Below are positions 1 to 8,155 of a stretch of 64,000 bases of DNA, piece by piece (position 1 is the stretch's first letter; the number at the start of each line of letters is the position of its first letter). The notes beneath the pieces were generated by a model. It did no database searches and had not been told where the DNA came from. It worked only from the letters and a program-made list of their open reading frames with translations. Made by a program: the position numbers and the translations under genes. The stretch is from Solibacillus cecembensis (GTDB lineage: Bacteria; Bacillota; Bacilli; Bacillales_A; Planococcaceae): contig NZ_LMBZ01000004.1 of assembly GCF_001439635.1 (NCBI RefSeq), positions 124,001 to 188,000 on the forward strand, written 5' to 3'.

Positions 1-266
1 TCAATGACTGGTAAGCCCGTTGTTAAGGAAGTTCCTAATTCCCCAGAAACTAAATTTTTCATATAGCTGAAATACTGCATAATAATTGGTTTATCAAGGC
101 CCAAGCTTTTTCGAACATTTTCAACTTCCTCTAATGTGGCATCTTTTCCCGCAACTAAACGAGCAGGATCCCCTGGAATTAGATGGATGAATAAAAACGT
201 CAATATGGAAACAACAATTAGTATCGGTATCATTTCAACAATTCGTTTCACAATATATTTCAGCAT
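1..266 (-). CDS. Dipeptide/oligopeptide ABC transporter permease, DppB/GsiC type (partial)
   Basis: Start of an inner-membrane permease of the binding-protein-dependent transport family; the C-terminal three quarters lie beyond the left edge. The ATG at 266 follows a GGAAAGGGGAG ribosome binding site. About 88 residues are visible: a short basic N-terminus, a first membrane helix at about residues 9-29, then HLIPGDPA, the conserved sequence after helix 1 in DppB/OppB/GsiC proteins, and the usual periplasm-facing segment. It lies 67 bases downstream of the binding lipoprotein at 334-1941 and must form part of the same importer. The substrate cannot be told from this fragment. Confidence 0.88.
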   Translation of the reverse strand, partial: MLKYIVKRIVEMIPILIVVSILTFLFIHLIPGDPARLVAGKDATLEEVENVRKSLGLDKPIIMQYFSYMKNLVSGELGTSLTTGLPVI

Positions 267-290
267 TTATACTCCCCTTTCCAATTTGAT

Positions 291-328
291 AAAAAGGTGA
301 CTTCCCTATTTTGTGAAGCCACCTTTTC
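291..328 (-). terminator. Hairpin between binding protein and permease, likely attenuator
   Basis: A 13-base stem (292-304 with 315-327, one G-T pair) followed on the minus strand by a run of T. It lies between the binding-protein gene and its permease. Partial termination here would yield more lipoprotein than permease, as is common in peptide ABC operons. Confidence 0.7.
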
Positions 329-333
329 TTCAA

Positions 334-1941
334 CTAATTAATTTTCGCATTGGCAACGTCTAAGCCACCTGTTGGGTTCACAATAACACCGCTTACATTT
401 GATCGAACACCATATAAAATTTCATCTACGCCTAGGAAAATCCATGGTGCATCTTTATAAATTGTGTCTTGTAAGTTAGCATAAAGCTCTGTTTTTCTTG
501 CTTCATCTGAAATGGAGTTTGCCTCATCCATCATTTTGTCTGTTTCTGGATTGTTATAATAAGCCGTATTTGCACTGTTTGGTGGGAATGATTCGCTATG
601 GAATAACGGTTTCGTCGCGTTTGTTACATCCGATGCATACGACGACCAGCTTACATACCACATTTTCAATTTCGCTTCTTCTGGTGTTTGCGCACCGTAA
701 ATTTCATCAGAAAGAGTCGCTTCTTCCATTGATTTAATGATGACCGTAACACCAATTTGCTTTAATTGTTGTTGGATGAATTGCATACCTTTCATCGTGT
801 CAGAGTTGGTATTTCCCCAAATTTCAATTTCCAATCCATCTGGGTATCCCGCCTCTGCTAATAAAGCTTTCCCTTTTTCAATATCTTGGTTATATACTTG
901 TTGTTGCTTATAATAAAGCGTTTTAGATGGAATAATCGAATCGAGTGGTACACCTAATCCTGAATTAACTACTTTTAAAAACGCGTCTTTATCTACCGCA
1001 TAGTTGAACGCTTGTCGCACTCTAATATCATCAAGCGGTTTTGAAAACGTATTTAATGATACATAACGTGCAATTGTTGATGGCACAGAATTAACCTTTA
1101 CGTCCTTTGTATTCGAAAGTTCAGCTTGATTTTGTGCTGGTACAGGATAAATGGCATGCGCTTCCCCTGTTTTTAACATTGCTACACGAGAACCATTTTC
1201 AGGTACTGGTTTAAACGTCACTTTATCCACGCGGTCACCACCACCCCAATACTCATCAAAACGTTCAATTTCTAAATAATCACCTTGCACCCATTTCCCA
1301 AATTTATATGGACCCGTTCCAACTGGATTTTTCGGAATGTCCTCGATACTTTCTTTAATAATTTTTGGACTCATCATTTTTGCAACAGCAAAACGTGTCA
1401 CCATGGGACCATATGGTTCAGATAAAGTTACTTTTATTTCATATTCTCCTAAAATTTCAACACCATTTACTAAGCTAAATCCACGTGAATATAAACGTAG
1501 ACTGCTATCATTTGTAATTCGTTCAATATTCGTTTTAACCGCTTCCGCATTAAAGGCTTCCCCGTCATGGAATGTAACCCCTTGTTTCAGCTTAAATATA
1601 TACGTCATTGTATCTTCACTAATTGTGTAATCTTCAGCTAACACTTTAATAATTTGACCTTCTGCATCAAACCCTAATAGCCCTTCCATCATGGCTGCTT
1701 GCACGGAGTTTGAATTCGTGTCTCCCGTATTATGGGGGTCCATTGAAATAAAGTTCTCATTCACAGCAATTACTAATTCTTGCGCTTTTTCACTAGTTGG
1801 TTTGTTACTATCTCCAGCAGTGCTAGATTCAGTTGATTCTTTTGCTGGTTCATTCACGGGTTCTGTTGAATCATCATTCGAGCATGCTGCTAACACAAAA
1901 ATCATCGCAAAAAGAAATATAAAATTTTTTAATCCCTTCAT
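334..1941 (-). CDS. Extracellular solute-binding lipoprotein, family 5 (peptide/glutathione type)
   Basis: Binding protein of a dipeptide, oligopeptide or glutathione ABC importer, 535 residues. A signal peptide ends in the lipobox LAAC with Cys20 as the lipid anchor. A Ser/Thr/Glu-rich linker follows, then an SBP_bac_5 domain over about residues 55-530 with typical patterns such as AEDYTISED, FKLKQGVTFHDG and NPVGTGPYKF. An AAAGGGAG binding site precedes the ATG. The product would be tethered outside the membrane and feed the permease that begins at 266. The family is certain; the ligand is not predictable from sequence. A second protein of this family is at 39099-40949. Confidence 0.92.
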   Translation of the reverse strand: MKGLKNFIFLFAMIFVLAACSNDDSTEPVNEPAKESTESSTAGDSNKPTSEKAQELVIAVNENFISMDPHNTGDTNSNSVQAAMMEGLLGFDAEGQIIKVLAEDYTISEDTMTYIFKLKQGVTFHDGEAFNAEAVKTNIERITNDSSLRLYSRGFSLVNGVEILGEYEIKVTLSEPYGPMVTRFAVAKMMSPKIIKESIEDIPKNPVGTGPYKFGKWVQGDYLEIERFDEYWGGGDRVDKVTFKPVPENGSRVAMLKTGEAHAIYPVPAQNQAELSNTKDVKVNSVPSTIARYVSLNTFSKPLDDIRVRQAFNYAVDKDAFLKVVNSGLGVPLDSIIPSKTLYYKQQQVYNQDIEKGKALLAEAGYPDGLEIEIWGNTNSDTMKGMQFIQQQLKQIGVTVIIKSMEEATLSDEIYGAQTPEEAKLKMWYVSWSSYASDVTNATKPLFHSESFPPNSANTAYYNNPETDKMMDEANSISDEARKTELYANLQDTIYKDAPWIFLGVDEILYGVRSNVSGVIVNPTGGLDVANAKIN

Positions 1942-2214
1942 TCGTTTCGCTCCCTTTGTAAAATTTATAAAAATATTTCCTTTTTAATGAAAGAAAATAG
2001 TTCTATCATTTTATTTTCTCCAATGGTGAAAATAAGTAGTTAAAAAATATATCTCCCATTGAAATGTTTACAGTTCATGAACATGTAGTTCTTGAAAAGC
2101 CTGTATTATGAAGGCTAACAAACAACTGGTATAGCTCGATACACTTGCAGCCATTTTTAATTTTATTCGTGCTCTTTTCTAAATATGCACCGCTTCCCGA
2201 AATTATTCCGTATC

Positions 2215-2258
2215 AAAAATAGGCCCATCAACATAGCAAATGTTGATGGGCCTATTTT
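2215..2258 (-). terminator. Rho-independent terminator of the response regulator gene
   Basis: A perfect 19-base stem (2216-2234 with 2240-2258) around a five-base loop, 29 bases after the regulator's stop codon. The remaining gene-free stretch 1942-2214 holds the binding site and presumably the promoter of the upstream transporter operon. A 10-base palindrome (GTTCATGAAC, 2073-2082) is the only other structure I see there. Confidence 0.85.
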
Positions 2259-2286
2259 GTCTATTAACTAGTCCACAATGAAAAAG

Positions 2287-2970
2287 TTAATCGTTTACAT
2301 ATTTATAGCCTATTCCACGAACCGTTTGAATACGTGTTGGCCTACTTGAATTCATTTCAATTTTTGACCGAATTTTTTTTATGTGAACATCAATTGTTCG
2401 ATCTAGAACATCCTTCTCCTGGTAACCGTACAAATAATTAATTAAATCTTGTCGACTAAAAATCATATTTGGGTGCTCCATTAAATGATACAGCAATAAA
2501 AATTCATGTTTCGTAAAATGGATGATCTCATCGTGAAGAATAACCTCACCCTTCCTCGGTTTAATACATAAACCACGGTCCACGATTTTTTGACAGTATA
2601 ATCCCGTCCGACGCAAAACCGCTTCCATTTTAGCAGTTAACTCAATCATTTCAAAAGGCTTTGTAATATACGCATCTGCGCCTATTTTTAAACCATTCAC
2701 TTTATCCGCCACTTTATTTTTGGACGAAACCATTATGATCGATACTTCATTTCTTCCCTGCTCGCGTACCCATTCACAAAATTTTTCACCCGACATACCT
2801 GGGAGGATTAAGTCCAGTACAATCAAGCATGGATATTCCATTAAAAATAAATCCACTGCCTTTTCCGCATCATTCGCTGTTATAACATCAAAACCAGCAC
2901 GTGTTAACCCATCTTTCATTATATTTTGTAATAATAAATCATCTTCAACTACTAAAACTTTTTGACGCAT
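2287..2970 (-). CDS. OmpR/PhoB-family response regulator, orphan
   Basis: Two-component DNA-binding regulator of 227 residues. The receiver domain (about 4-120) shows the acidic pair Asp10/Asp11, phosphoacceptor Asp53 in VLDLILPG, the SS switch position and the conserved Lys in TKPFE. The C-terminal winged helix (about 130-225) has TKHEFLLL and RTIDVHIKKIRSKI, followed by TVRGIGYKY. The ATG at 2970 lies six bases after AAAGGTG; the GTG at 2979 sits inside that binding site, so the shorter start is preferred. No histidine kinase is adjacent: downstream is a terminator and upstream the divergent cytochrome gene. The signal and targets are unknown. Similarity to PhoP/YycF-like regulators is only general. 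Confidence 0.9.
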   Translation of the reverse strand: MRQKVLVVEDDLLLQNIMKDGLTRAGFDVITANDAEKAVDLFLMEYPCLIVLDLILPGMSGEKFCEWVREQGRNEVSIIMVSSKNKVADKVNGLKIGADAYITKPFEMIELTAKMEAVLRRTGLYCQKIVDRGLCIKPRKGEVILHDEIIHFTKHEFLLLYHLMEHPNMIFSRQDLINYLYGYQEKDVLDRTIDVHIKKIRSKIEMNSSRPTRIQTVRGIGYKYVND

Positions 2971-3198
2971 CTGCTTCACCTTTGATAGTTATTTGATATA
3001 TTCGACCACTATTTTTTTCGTTTATCTTTTATTATAACAAATGAATGTTAAGTTATTATGAAGATATATCAATATATTAAATATCACCTTTCTGTATCGC
3101 TATAACTAGTTTTTAATGATATTAAAATAATTTTCCTTCCGAACTTAAATGTGAATAATTTGTATCAAATTCACTTTTAAACCTTTTTCACGTTAAAT

Positions 3199-3239
3199 TG
3201 TGATTTTTCTCACAGCAAATTTTTAGTATAAAATATAAA
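3199..3239 (+). promoter_or_regulatory. FNR/CRP-type palindrome with -10 box upstream of the cytochrome gene
   Basis: TGTGA-N6-TCACA at 3199-3214 is a perfect match to the Bacillus Fnr (CRP-family) operator. A TATAAA -10 box at 3234-3239 would put transcription start near 3247, so the palindrome is centred at about -40, the usual place for class II activation. Inference: the cytochrome gene is switched on by an Fnr-like regulator under low oxygen. Confidence 0.65.
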
Positions 3240-3268
3240 ATCAAGGTAACAAGAAGGGAGTGAGTAGC

Positions 3269-4228
3269 ATGAATATCAAATCTTTATTCATGTCAGTCAT
3301 TGGAATTATTATATCAATAAGTTGTGGCATCTTTGTTTACAATCAATTTGTTTCAGCTACTATCGATCAAGAAATAGCAAATTTAGAAGTATCTGAGGTT
3401 ACGATTCAACAAGTTAATGCTGGAGCTCCTTCCAATAAAGCAGCATTTAATCCACCTAGTATGGACGATGTACCAGATGGACCTATGAAAGAAGCAATTT
3501 TATACGGATATGATTTAGTTAACGAAACACATAGTACGGCTTCCGATAAAGTCGGGGCAAATTTATCTTGTACAAGCTGTCACGCAGGTGCTGGATTAAC
3601 AGAAGTTGCTACACTTGTAGGAGTAATGGCAGACTATCCAAAGTACATGCCTCGTCCAGATGATATTATCACAATTGAAGAACGCATAAACGGTTGTATG
3701 GTTCGCAGTATGAACGGCGAAAAATTTGAGACGAACAGTAAAGAATTAAAATCGATGGTCGCTTATTTTAAATATATTTCTGAAGGTGTCGAAATTGGCG
3801 GCGAGCGTCCGTATGCAAAATCAGTGGATATGAAAGTCATTCCTACACCAAGTGTCTCAGATGGTGAAACACTTTACCAAAAATCTTGTATCGCCTGCCA
3901 CGCAGCAGATGGTTCAGGTAACGGTCCAAATGTAGGTCCAGCTTTATGGGGAGATACATCCTTTAATGATGGCGCAGGTATAGCACGTCTGTCAAAAATG
4001 GCTGGTTATATCCAAGCTTACATGCCAATTGGCGGAGAACAATCGTTATCGGACCAAGAAGCAGCGGATTTAGCAGCTTACATTTTAACGCAAGATCGCC
4101 CAGTTTGGAAAAATCATGATAAAGATTGGGCAAACGGTGCTCCTTCTGATATCATGACTGAAGATCGTCGCAAACAAGCACAAAACGGCACGCTTAATTG
4201 GGATGAAGTTACAGCAGGTTTTAAATAA
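3269..4228 (+). CDS. Dihaem cytochrome c, TsdA (thiosulfate dehydrogenase)-like
   Basis: Membrane-anchored c-type cytochrome of 319 residues. It has an N-terminal uncleaved helix (about 7-27) and two haem-binding motifs, Cys101-TS-CysHis and Cys207-IA-CysHis, each in a cytochrome c domain. Between them is INGCMVRSMNG with Cys143. A Cys in this place, as the distal ligand of the first haem, and the RSMNG segment are hallmarks of TsdA-type thiosulfate dehydrogenases/tetrathionate reductases. GPNVGPALWG near the second haem fits the family. The ATG at 3269 follows AAGGGAG by eight bases; an upstream GTG overlaps that site. Known for the family: interconversion of thiosulfate and tetrathionate on the outer face of the membrane. 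The exact reaction here is not established. Confidence 0.82.
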   Translation: MNIKSLFMSVIGIIISISCGIFVYNQFVSATIDQEIANLEVSEVTIQQVNAGAPSNKAAFNPPSMDDVPDGPMKEAILYGYDLVNETHSTASDKVGANLSCTSCHAGAGLTEVATLVGVMADYPKYMPRPDDIITIEERINGCMVRSMNGEKFETNSKELKSMVAYFKYISEGVEIGGERPYAKSVDMKVIPTPSVSDGETLYQKSCIACHAADGSGNGPNVGPALWGDTSFNDGAGIARLSKMAGYIQAYMPIGGEQSLSDQEAADLAAYILTQDRPVWKNHDKDWANGAPSDIMTEDRRKQAQNGTLNWDEVTAGFK

Positions 4229-4280
4229 CCATATTAAAAAGGTCACAGCATTTGAGCTGTGACCTTTTTAATATGGTTAT
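4225..4280. terminator. Bidirectional terminator
   Basis: A perfect 25-base inverted repeat (4225-4249 with 4256-4280) with A/T runs on both sides. It takes in the stop codon of the cytochrome gene and ends two bases before the stop of the convergent DUF1805 gene, so it can end transcription from both sides. Confidence 0.9.
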
Positions 4281-4282
4281 TG

Positions 4283-4585
4283 TTATTTCATTTTAAGTAA
4301 CGCTTCGACACCGCGCATACCTGCAATAATTCCAAATGCTTCTGCTTCTGTTGTAACAGATTCTAGCGGTGCCTCGAGCAGCTCTTCAATTGTTTTCACA
4401 CCAACTGCTCGACCCGCGATAATTTTACGATCCGCTAATTTTTCATTTAACAGGTTAACATCTAAAGCACCGCACATAATATAACCAACATGATTCGAAA
4501 TGGTCAGTAATGTTGTTTTCGGAAGTCTTACTGTAACCGCCGAAAATTTGCGCCCTTGCACTTCAATATTTTCCCACGAAATCAT
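4283..4585 (-). CDS. yunC: DUF1805 family protein, YunC-like
   Basis: Small cytoplasmic protein of about 100 residues with the DUF1805 fold seen in Bacillus YunC. Recognisable segments are SNHVGYIMCGALDVNLLNEK, RAVGVKTIEELLEAPL and AGMRGVEALL. No biochemical role is established for the family to my knowledge. The ATG at 4585 lies eight bases after AAGGAG; the start codons at 4591 and 4594 overlap or crowd the binding site. It shares a terminator with the convergent cytochrome gene. Identification is by recognised sequence pattern. Confidence 0.75.
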   Translation of the reverse strand: MISWENIEVQGRKFSAVTVRLPKTTLLTISNHVGYIMCGALDVNLLNEKLADRKIIAGRAVGVKTIEELLEAPLESVTTEAEAFGIIAGMRGVEALLKMK

Positions 4586-4640
4586 CCACATCACTCCTTC
4601 TTACTATACATATGACAAAAAGTGTGTGGATGACCCTAAA

Positions 4641-4880
4641 TTACGTTAACCCATCTTTTTTTAAATGAATGCTGCCAGTCGCTTGATTTAATCTATAATT
4701 ATTACTTTCCGCTGCCGCATTTGCTTTTAATTCTTCAAGTGGAATTTCATCAGCGGTTTCTACTTGCGCTGCCTGTGCCAATCTCGCCTTCACATCATTA
4801 TAGGAAAGACCTGACATAGCATTTAGTTTCTTGACCGCATCAATATTTGTACCTGCCTTCGTGACATTTGGCTCGTTCAT
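4641..4880 (-). CDS. Small hydrophilic protein, possibly a gamma-type spore protein relative
   Basis: A 79-residue protein starting at the ATG at 4880, six bases after a very strong GGAGGAGGTG site. It is hydrophilic, has no cysteine or membrane segment and is rich in Asn, Ala and Lys. The segment KAGTNIDAVKKLN near the N-terminus loosely recalls the TNVQQVRKQN repeats of gamma-type small acid-soluble spore proteins, but the Gln-rich repeats of that family are missing, so this is only a guess. Position 56 bases upstream of the yunC-like gene on the same strand allows co-transcription. Upstream, 4881-5175 is AT-rich with no further gene. Confidence 0.6.
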   Translation of the reverse strand: MNEPNVTKAGTNIDAVKKLNAMSGLSYNDVKARLAQAAQVETADEIPLEELKANAAAESNNYRLNQATGSIHLKKDGLT

Positions 4881-5175
4881 CGAAAACACCTCCTCCAAAC
4901 ATAGCTTGTACGGATTGGGTGGAGTTATGTATGAGTTAAACGGCAATTTATTGATTTTACTAAACTACAATAATTTTGAAGTTATCTTAATAAAAATAAT
5001 TCTTTATAGTATATAATAGTTTTCCTCATTTTTTCATATTGATTTTTCCAATTTCTAAATAACAATTATGCTAACACAACTGTCCCTTAGACTAAAATAT
5101 TATTTTCGGAAAACAATGTTATTATTCTCTATTTAAAGTATAATGTTTACATATTTGATATATAGGAGGATTTAT

Positions 5176-5790
5176 ATGAAAAAGTTCGTTTTATTTATCG
5201 CAATGTTATCTCTATTATTATCGCCATCATTAATCGCCGATGCACATTCAGGTCGAACGGATAGTAAGGGTGGTCATAACTGTTCTGATAAATCTATAGC
5301 AAAAGGTCTTTGCACAGGGTATCACTATCATAACGGCGGCAGTGGATCAAGCTCTTCAATCTCTTCAAGCACTCCAAAATACACGGCTCCTAAACAAACA
5401 TATGTAAGTGCACCAAAACCAGTGTTAATTATGGCCGATGTCTATATTAATAACGTAGCGCAAAATTACAATCCGGGCGCTTATATTAAAAACAACACTA
5501 CTTTAGTGCCGATGAAAGCAATTTTTGAGTCACTTGGCGCAACCCTTGCTTACGACAATGCAACGAAAAAAGTAACAGCCTACAAAGATAATAAAAAAAT
5601 AGTCATTGGCGTAGGAAATAAAAAAGCTTATATCGAAGCAAATGGTGTTACCAGTGGTATTGATTTAAATCAAGCCGCTGAAATTTATCAAGGTACAACA
5701 ATGGTACCGTTGCGTTTTGTAAGTCAGTCACTTGGTGCAAACATTACATTTGATGAAGCTTTATCAATTGTATCTATCACAACAAAATAA
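5176..5790 (+). CDS. Secreted YHYH-domain protein with copper amine oxidase N-terminal-like domain
   Basis: Exported protein of 204 residues. A signal peptide (about 1-22) is followed by a YHYH domain with HSGRTDSKGGHNC and GYHYHNGG. A Ser-rich linker comes next, then a domain of the Cu_amine_oxidN1 type (about 90-203) with NNTTLVPMKAIFESLGA and TMVPLRFVSQSLGA, its characteristic repeated strand-helix unit. The latter is common in cell-wall-associated proteins of Firmicutes and does not itself imply oxidase activity. Start: the ATG at 5176 behind AGGAGG. A weak GCAGC/GCTGC hairpin with a T run follows near 5806-5840. Function unknown; a wall-surface role is likely. Confidence 0.8.
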   Translation: MKKFVLFIAMLSLLLSPSLIADAHSGRTDSKGGHNCSDKSIAKGLCTGYHYHNGGSGSSSSISSSTPKYTAPKQTYVSAPKPVLIMADVYINNVAQNYNPGAYIKNNTTLVPMKAIFESLGATLAYDNATKKVTAYKDNKKIVIGVGNKKAYIEANGVTSGIDLNQAAEIYQGTTMVPLRFVSQSLGANITFDEALSIVSITTK

Positions 5791-5904
5791 TTCACACAAC
5801 ATCCGCTGGGCAGCTTCATTTTTATTTTGATGCTGCTTTTTCTATTTAATTTTTTTACGACCATTACTAACTTATCCCTACTTTACTAGACTAATTGGTT
5901 TGTT

Positions 5905-5939
5905 CACGCAAAAAAACCTCCCTATAGTTAGAAAGGTTT
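5905..5939 (-). terminator. Terminator of the 6S RNA transcript
   Basis: On the minus strand AAAACCTTTC pairs with GGGAGGTTTT (two G-U pairs) and is followed by seven T residues. No minus-strand gene lies downstream before the plus-strand gene ending at 5790, so it ends an independent RNA. Confidence 0.8.
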
Positions 5940-6162
5940 TAGACAAGGATATGGACGAATCCCAACTATGCCGTATGTTACCAACATCGTTTTGAACCCA
6001 CATTCTAGTAGGTGGGTGCTCTAGTCGCTACATTAAACGTCCCGCTCGGTAAAAATAAATGGGGCATGTTTGCTTCAGCGGTAATCAGAAGCTCCCAACG
6101 ATTAATTGTTCGGTCAAAAGCGTAAAATAACATTTCAAACGAACATCTTAGGATTCGTGTTA
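5940..6162 (-). ncRNA. bsrA: 6S RNA (6S-1/BsrA type)
   Basis: Non-coding RNA that mimics an open promoter and binds the housekeeping RNA polymerase. Position downstream of aspS is that of bsrA in B. subtilis, as I recall it. The plus strand at 6108 reads GTTCGGTCAAAA, which matches the start of the product RNA (pRNA) that polymerase copies from B. subtilis 6S-1 RNA. A closing stem is visible: ACGAATCC (minus strand, 6158-6151) pairs with GGATTCGT (5961-5954). A promoter fits at 6168-6196, giving a 5' end near 6161 and the pRNA start about 53 nt in. Ends are approximate and the mature RNA may be shorter. A 63-codon open frame on this strand is fortuitous. Confidence 0.85.
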
Positions 6163-6167
6163 AACAT

Positions 6168-6196
6168 ATCTTATCACCCTTATTCAGAAAATTCAA
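6168..6196 (-). promoter_or_regulatory. Putative sigma-A promoter of the 6S RNA
   Basis: On the minus strand TTGAAT (6196-6191) and TAAGAT (6173-6168) are separated by 17 bases. The same TAAGAT -10 box occurs in the hisS leader promoter at 9803-9808. It would start transcription near 6161. Confidence 0.5.
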
Positions 6197-6316
6197 TCTA
6201 AAAATACACTCTCTTTTAAAATGTTATTATTTCACTAGAAAAAACACATTTCTCGTTAAAAAAGGACTTCATCTACAACATTTAAAGCTAGATCCTCATA
6301 CCTATTTGTACAAAGT

Positions 6317-6357
6317 GAAAAAAACGCAAAATCAACAAAGTGATTTTACGCTTTTTA
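6317..6357 (-). terminator. Terminator of the hisS-aspS operon
   Basis: Imperfect stem (AAAATCA core with flanking CGC/GCG pairs) followed by T residues on the minus strand, directly after the aspS stop codon. It separates aspS from the 6S RNA promoter. The stretch 6200-6316 holds nothing else that I recognise. Confidence 0.7.
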
Positions 6358-6361
6358 TACT

Positions 6362-8137
6362 TTATTTCTCCGCTTTTACAGCAGTAACTTTTAAGCTTAA
6401 TTCTTCTAATTGTGCATCTGAAACAGTTGATGGTGCAGCTGTTAATAAGCAGCTTGCAGACGCTGTTTTCGGGAATGCAATTGTATCACGTAAATTTGTA
6501 CGTCCTGTTAGTAACATTACTAAGCGGTCAAGACCCATAGCTAAACCACCATGTGGAGGAACGCCGTATTCAAATGCTTCTAATAAGAAACCGAATTGTG
6601 CTTTTGCTTCTTCTTCAGAGAATCCAAGTAATTCAAACATTTTTGCTTGTAAATCTGGCTCATAAATACGTAATGAACCACCGCCAAGCTCATAACCATT
6701 TAACACGATGTCATACGCTTGTGCACGTACTGCTTGTGGATTTGTATTCATTAGTTCAAGGTCTTCATCGAATGGACGAGTGAACGGATGGTGCGCTGCA
6801 TAATAGCGTCCTTCTGCTTCGTCGTATTCGAATAATGGCCAGTCTACAATCCAAATAAATTCGAATTTTGATTCATCGATTAACGATAACTCTTTACCTA
6901 GTTTTAAACGTAATGCACCTAATGCATCTGCCACGACAGAAGATTTATCGGCTACGAATAATAGTAAGTCACCCGCTGTTGCTTCTGTTGCTTCTAAAAT
7001 AGCAGTCGCTGCTTCTCCTTCAAAGAATTTCGCGATTGGACCGTTTAAGCCTTCTTCCGTTACTTTTAACCAAGCTAAACCTTTTGCTCCATAAACAGCT
7101 GCAAACTCGCCTAACGCATCGATGTCTTTACGAGAATAGTTCGCCGCAGCACCTTTTACGTTAATCGCTTTTACTTCGCCGCCATTTGAAACTGCATTCG
7201 CAAATACACCAAATGCACTGTCTTTCACGATATCCGATAATTGCTTTAACTCTAAGCCAAAGCGCACATCTGGTTTATCTGATCCAAAACGGTCCATTGC
7301 TTCTGTGTAACCCATACGCTGGAATGGTGTCGCTACTTCGATACCTTTTACATCTTGCATTACTTGCTTCAGTAAACGCTCATTCATTGCGATAATTTCA
7401 TCCATTGATAAGAATGACGTTTCGATATCGACTTGTGTAAATTCAGGTTGACGGTCTGCACGTAAATCTTCATCACGGAAGCAGCGTGCGATTTGGAAGT
7501 ACTTCTCAAATCCGCCGACCATTAATAATTGTTTAAATAATTGTGGTGATTGTGGCAATGCATAAAATTCGCCATCATGAACACGTGATGGAACTAAATA
7601 GTCGCGCGCGCCTTCAGGTGTTGATTTCGTTAAAATTGGTGTTTCTACTTCTAAGAAACCTTCATTTTGTAAGAAGTTACGAATTGTACGCGTAACATCT
7701 GAACGCATTTTAAATGTGTCATACATAACCGGACGGCGTAAGTCTAAATAACGGTATTTTAAACGTAAATCTTCCGCCACTTCCACATTATTATCAATCG
7801 CAAACGGTGGATTTTTCGCTTCATTAATAATTGTTAATGATGTCGCCGAAATTTCAATCTCACCTGTTTTAATATTTTGGTTTACTTGAGAAGCATCACG
7901 TAATATAACTTTACCTGTCACTTCGATTACGTACTCATTACGAATTTTATTCGCTATTTCTAATGCATCTTTCGCTTGGTCGCCAAATACGATTTGAACA
8001 ATCCCTTCACGGTCACGCATATCGACGAAAATTAATCCACCAAGGTCACGACGTTTTTGCACCCAACCTTTTAATACTACTTCTTGACCTTCATGTGCAG
8101 CTGTTACTTCGCCACACGCATGTGTTCTTTGTGCCAT
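6362..8137 (-). CDS. aspS: Aspartate-tRNA ligase
   Basis: Class IIb aminoacyl-tRNA synthetase of 591 residues, the normal bacterial length; it charges tRNA(Asp) in the cytoplasm. An N-terminal OB-fold anticodon-binding domain (about 1-105, [19 protein letters not shown]) precedes the catalytic domain. Motif 2 is seen in [20 protein letters not shown]. The bacterial GAD insertion lies in the middle, and motif 3 is [15 protein letters not shown]. AspRS rather than AspRS/AsnRS specificity cannot be decided from sequence alone. It starts 18 bases after the hisS stop with its own GGAGG site, so it is translated from the same mRNA and falls under the T-box upstream of hisS. Confidence 0.98.
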   Translation of the reverse strand: MAQRTHACGEVTAAHEGQEVVLKGWVQKRRDLGGLIFVDMRDREGIVQIVFGDQAKDALEIANKIRNEYVIEVTGKVILRDASQVNQNIKTGEIEISATSLTIINEAKNPPFAIDNNVEVAEDLRLKYRYLDLRRPVMYDTFKMRSDVTRTIRNFLQNEGFLEVETPILTKSTPEGARDYLVPSRVHDGEFYALPQSPQLFKQLLMVGGFEKYFQIARCFRDEDLRADRQPEFTQVDIETSFLSMDEIIAMNERLLKQVMQDVKGIEVATPFQRMGYTEAMDRFGSDKPDVRFGLELKQLSDIVKDSAFGVFANAVSNGGEVKAINVKGAAANYSRKDIDALGEFAAVYGAKGLAWLKVTEEGLNGPIAKFFEGEAATAILEATEATAGDLLLFVADKSSVVADALGALRLKLGKELSLIDESKFEFIWIVDWPLFEYDEAEGRYYAAHHPFTRPFDEDLELMNTNPQAVRAQAYDIVLNGYELGGGSLRIYEPDLQAKMFELLGFSEEEAKAQFGFLLEAFEYGVPPHGGLAMGLDRLVMLLTGRTNLRDTIAFPKTASASCLLTAAPSTVSDAQLEELSLKVTAVKAEK

Positions 8138-8155
8138 TTTTTATTCCTCCACTTA

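Noticed and set aside
6005..6196. 63-codon minus-strand open frame
   Set aside because: It lies inside the 6S RNA; the sequence is explained by RNA structure and no binding site precedes it.
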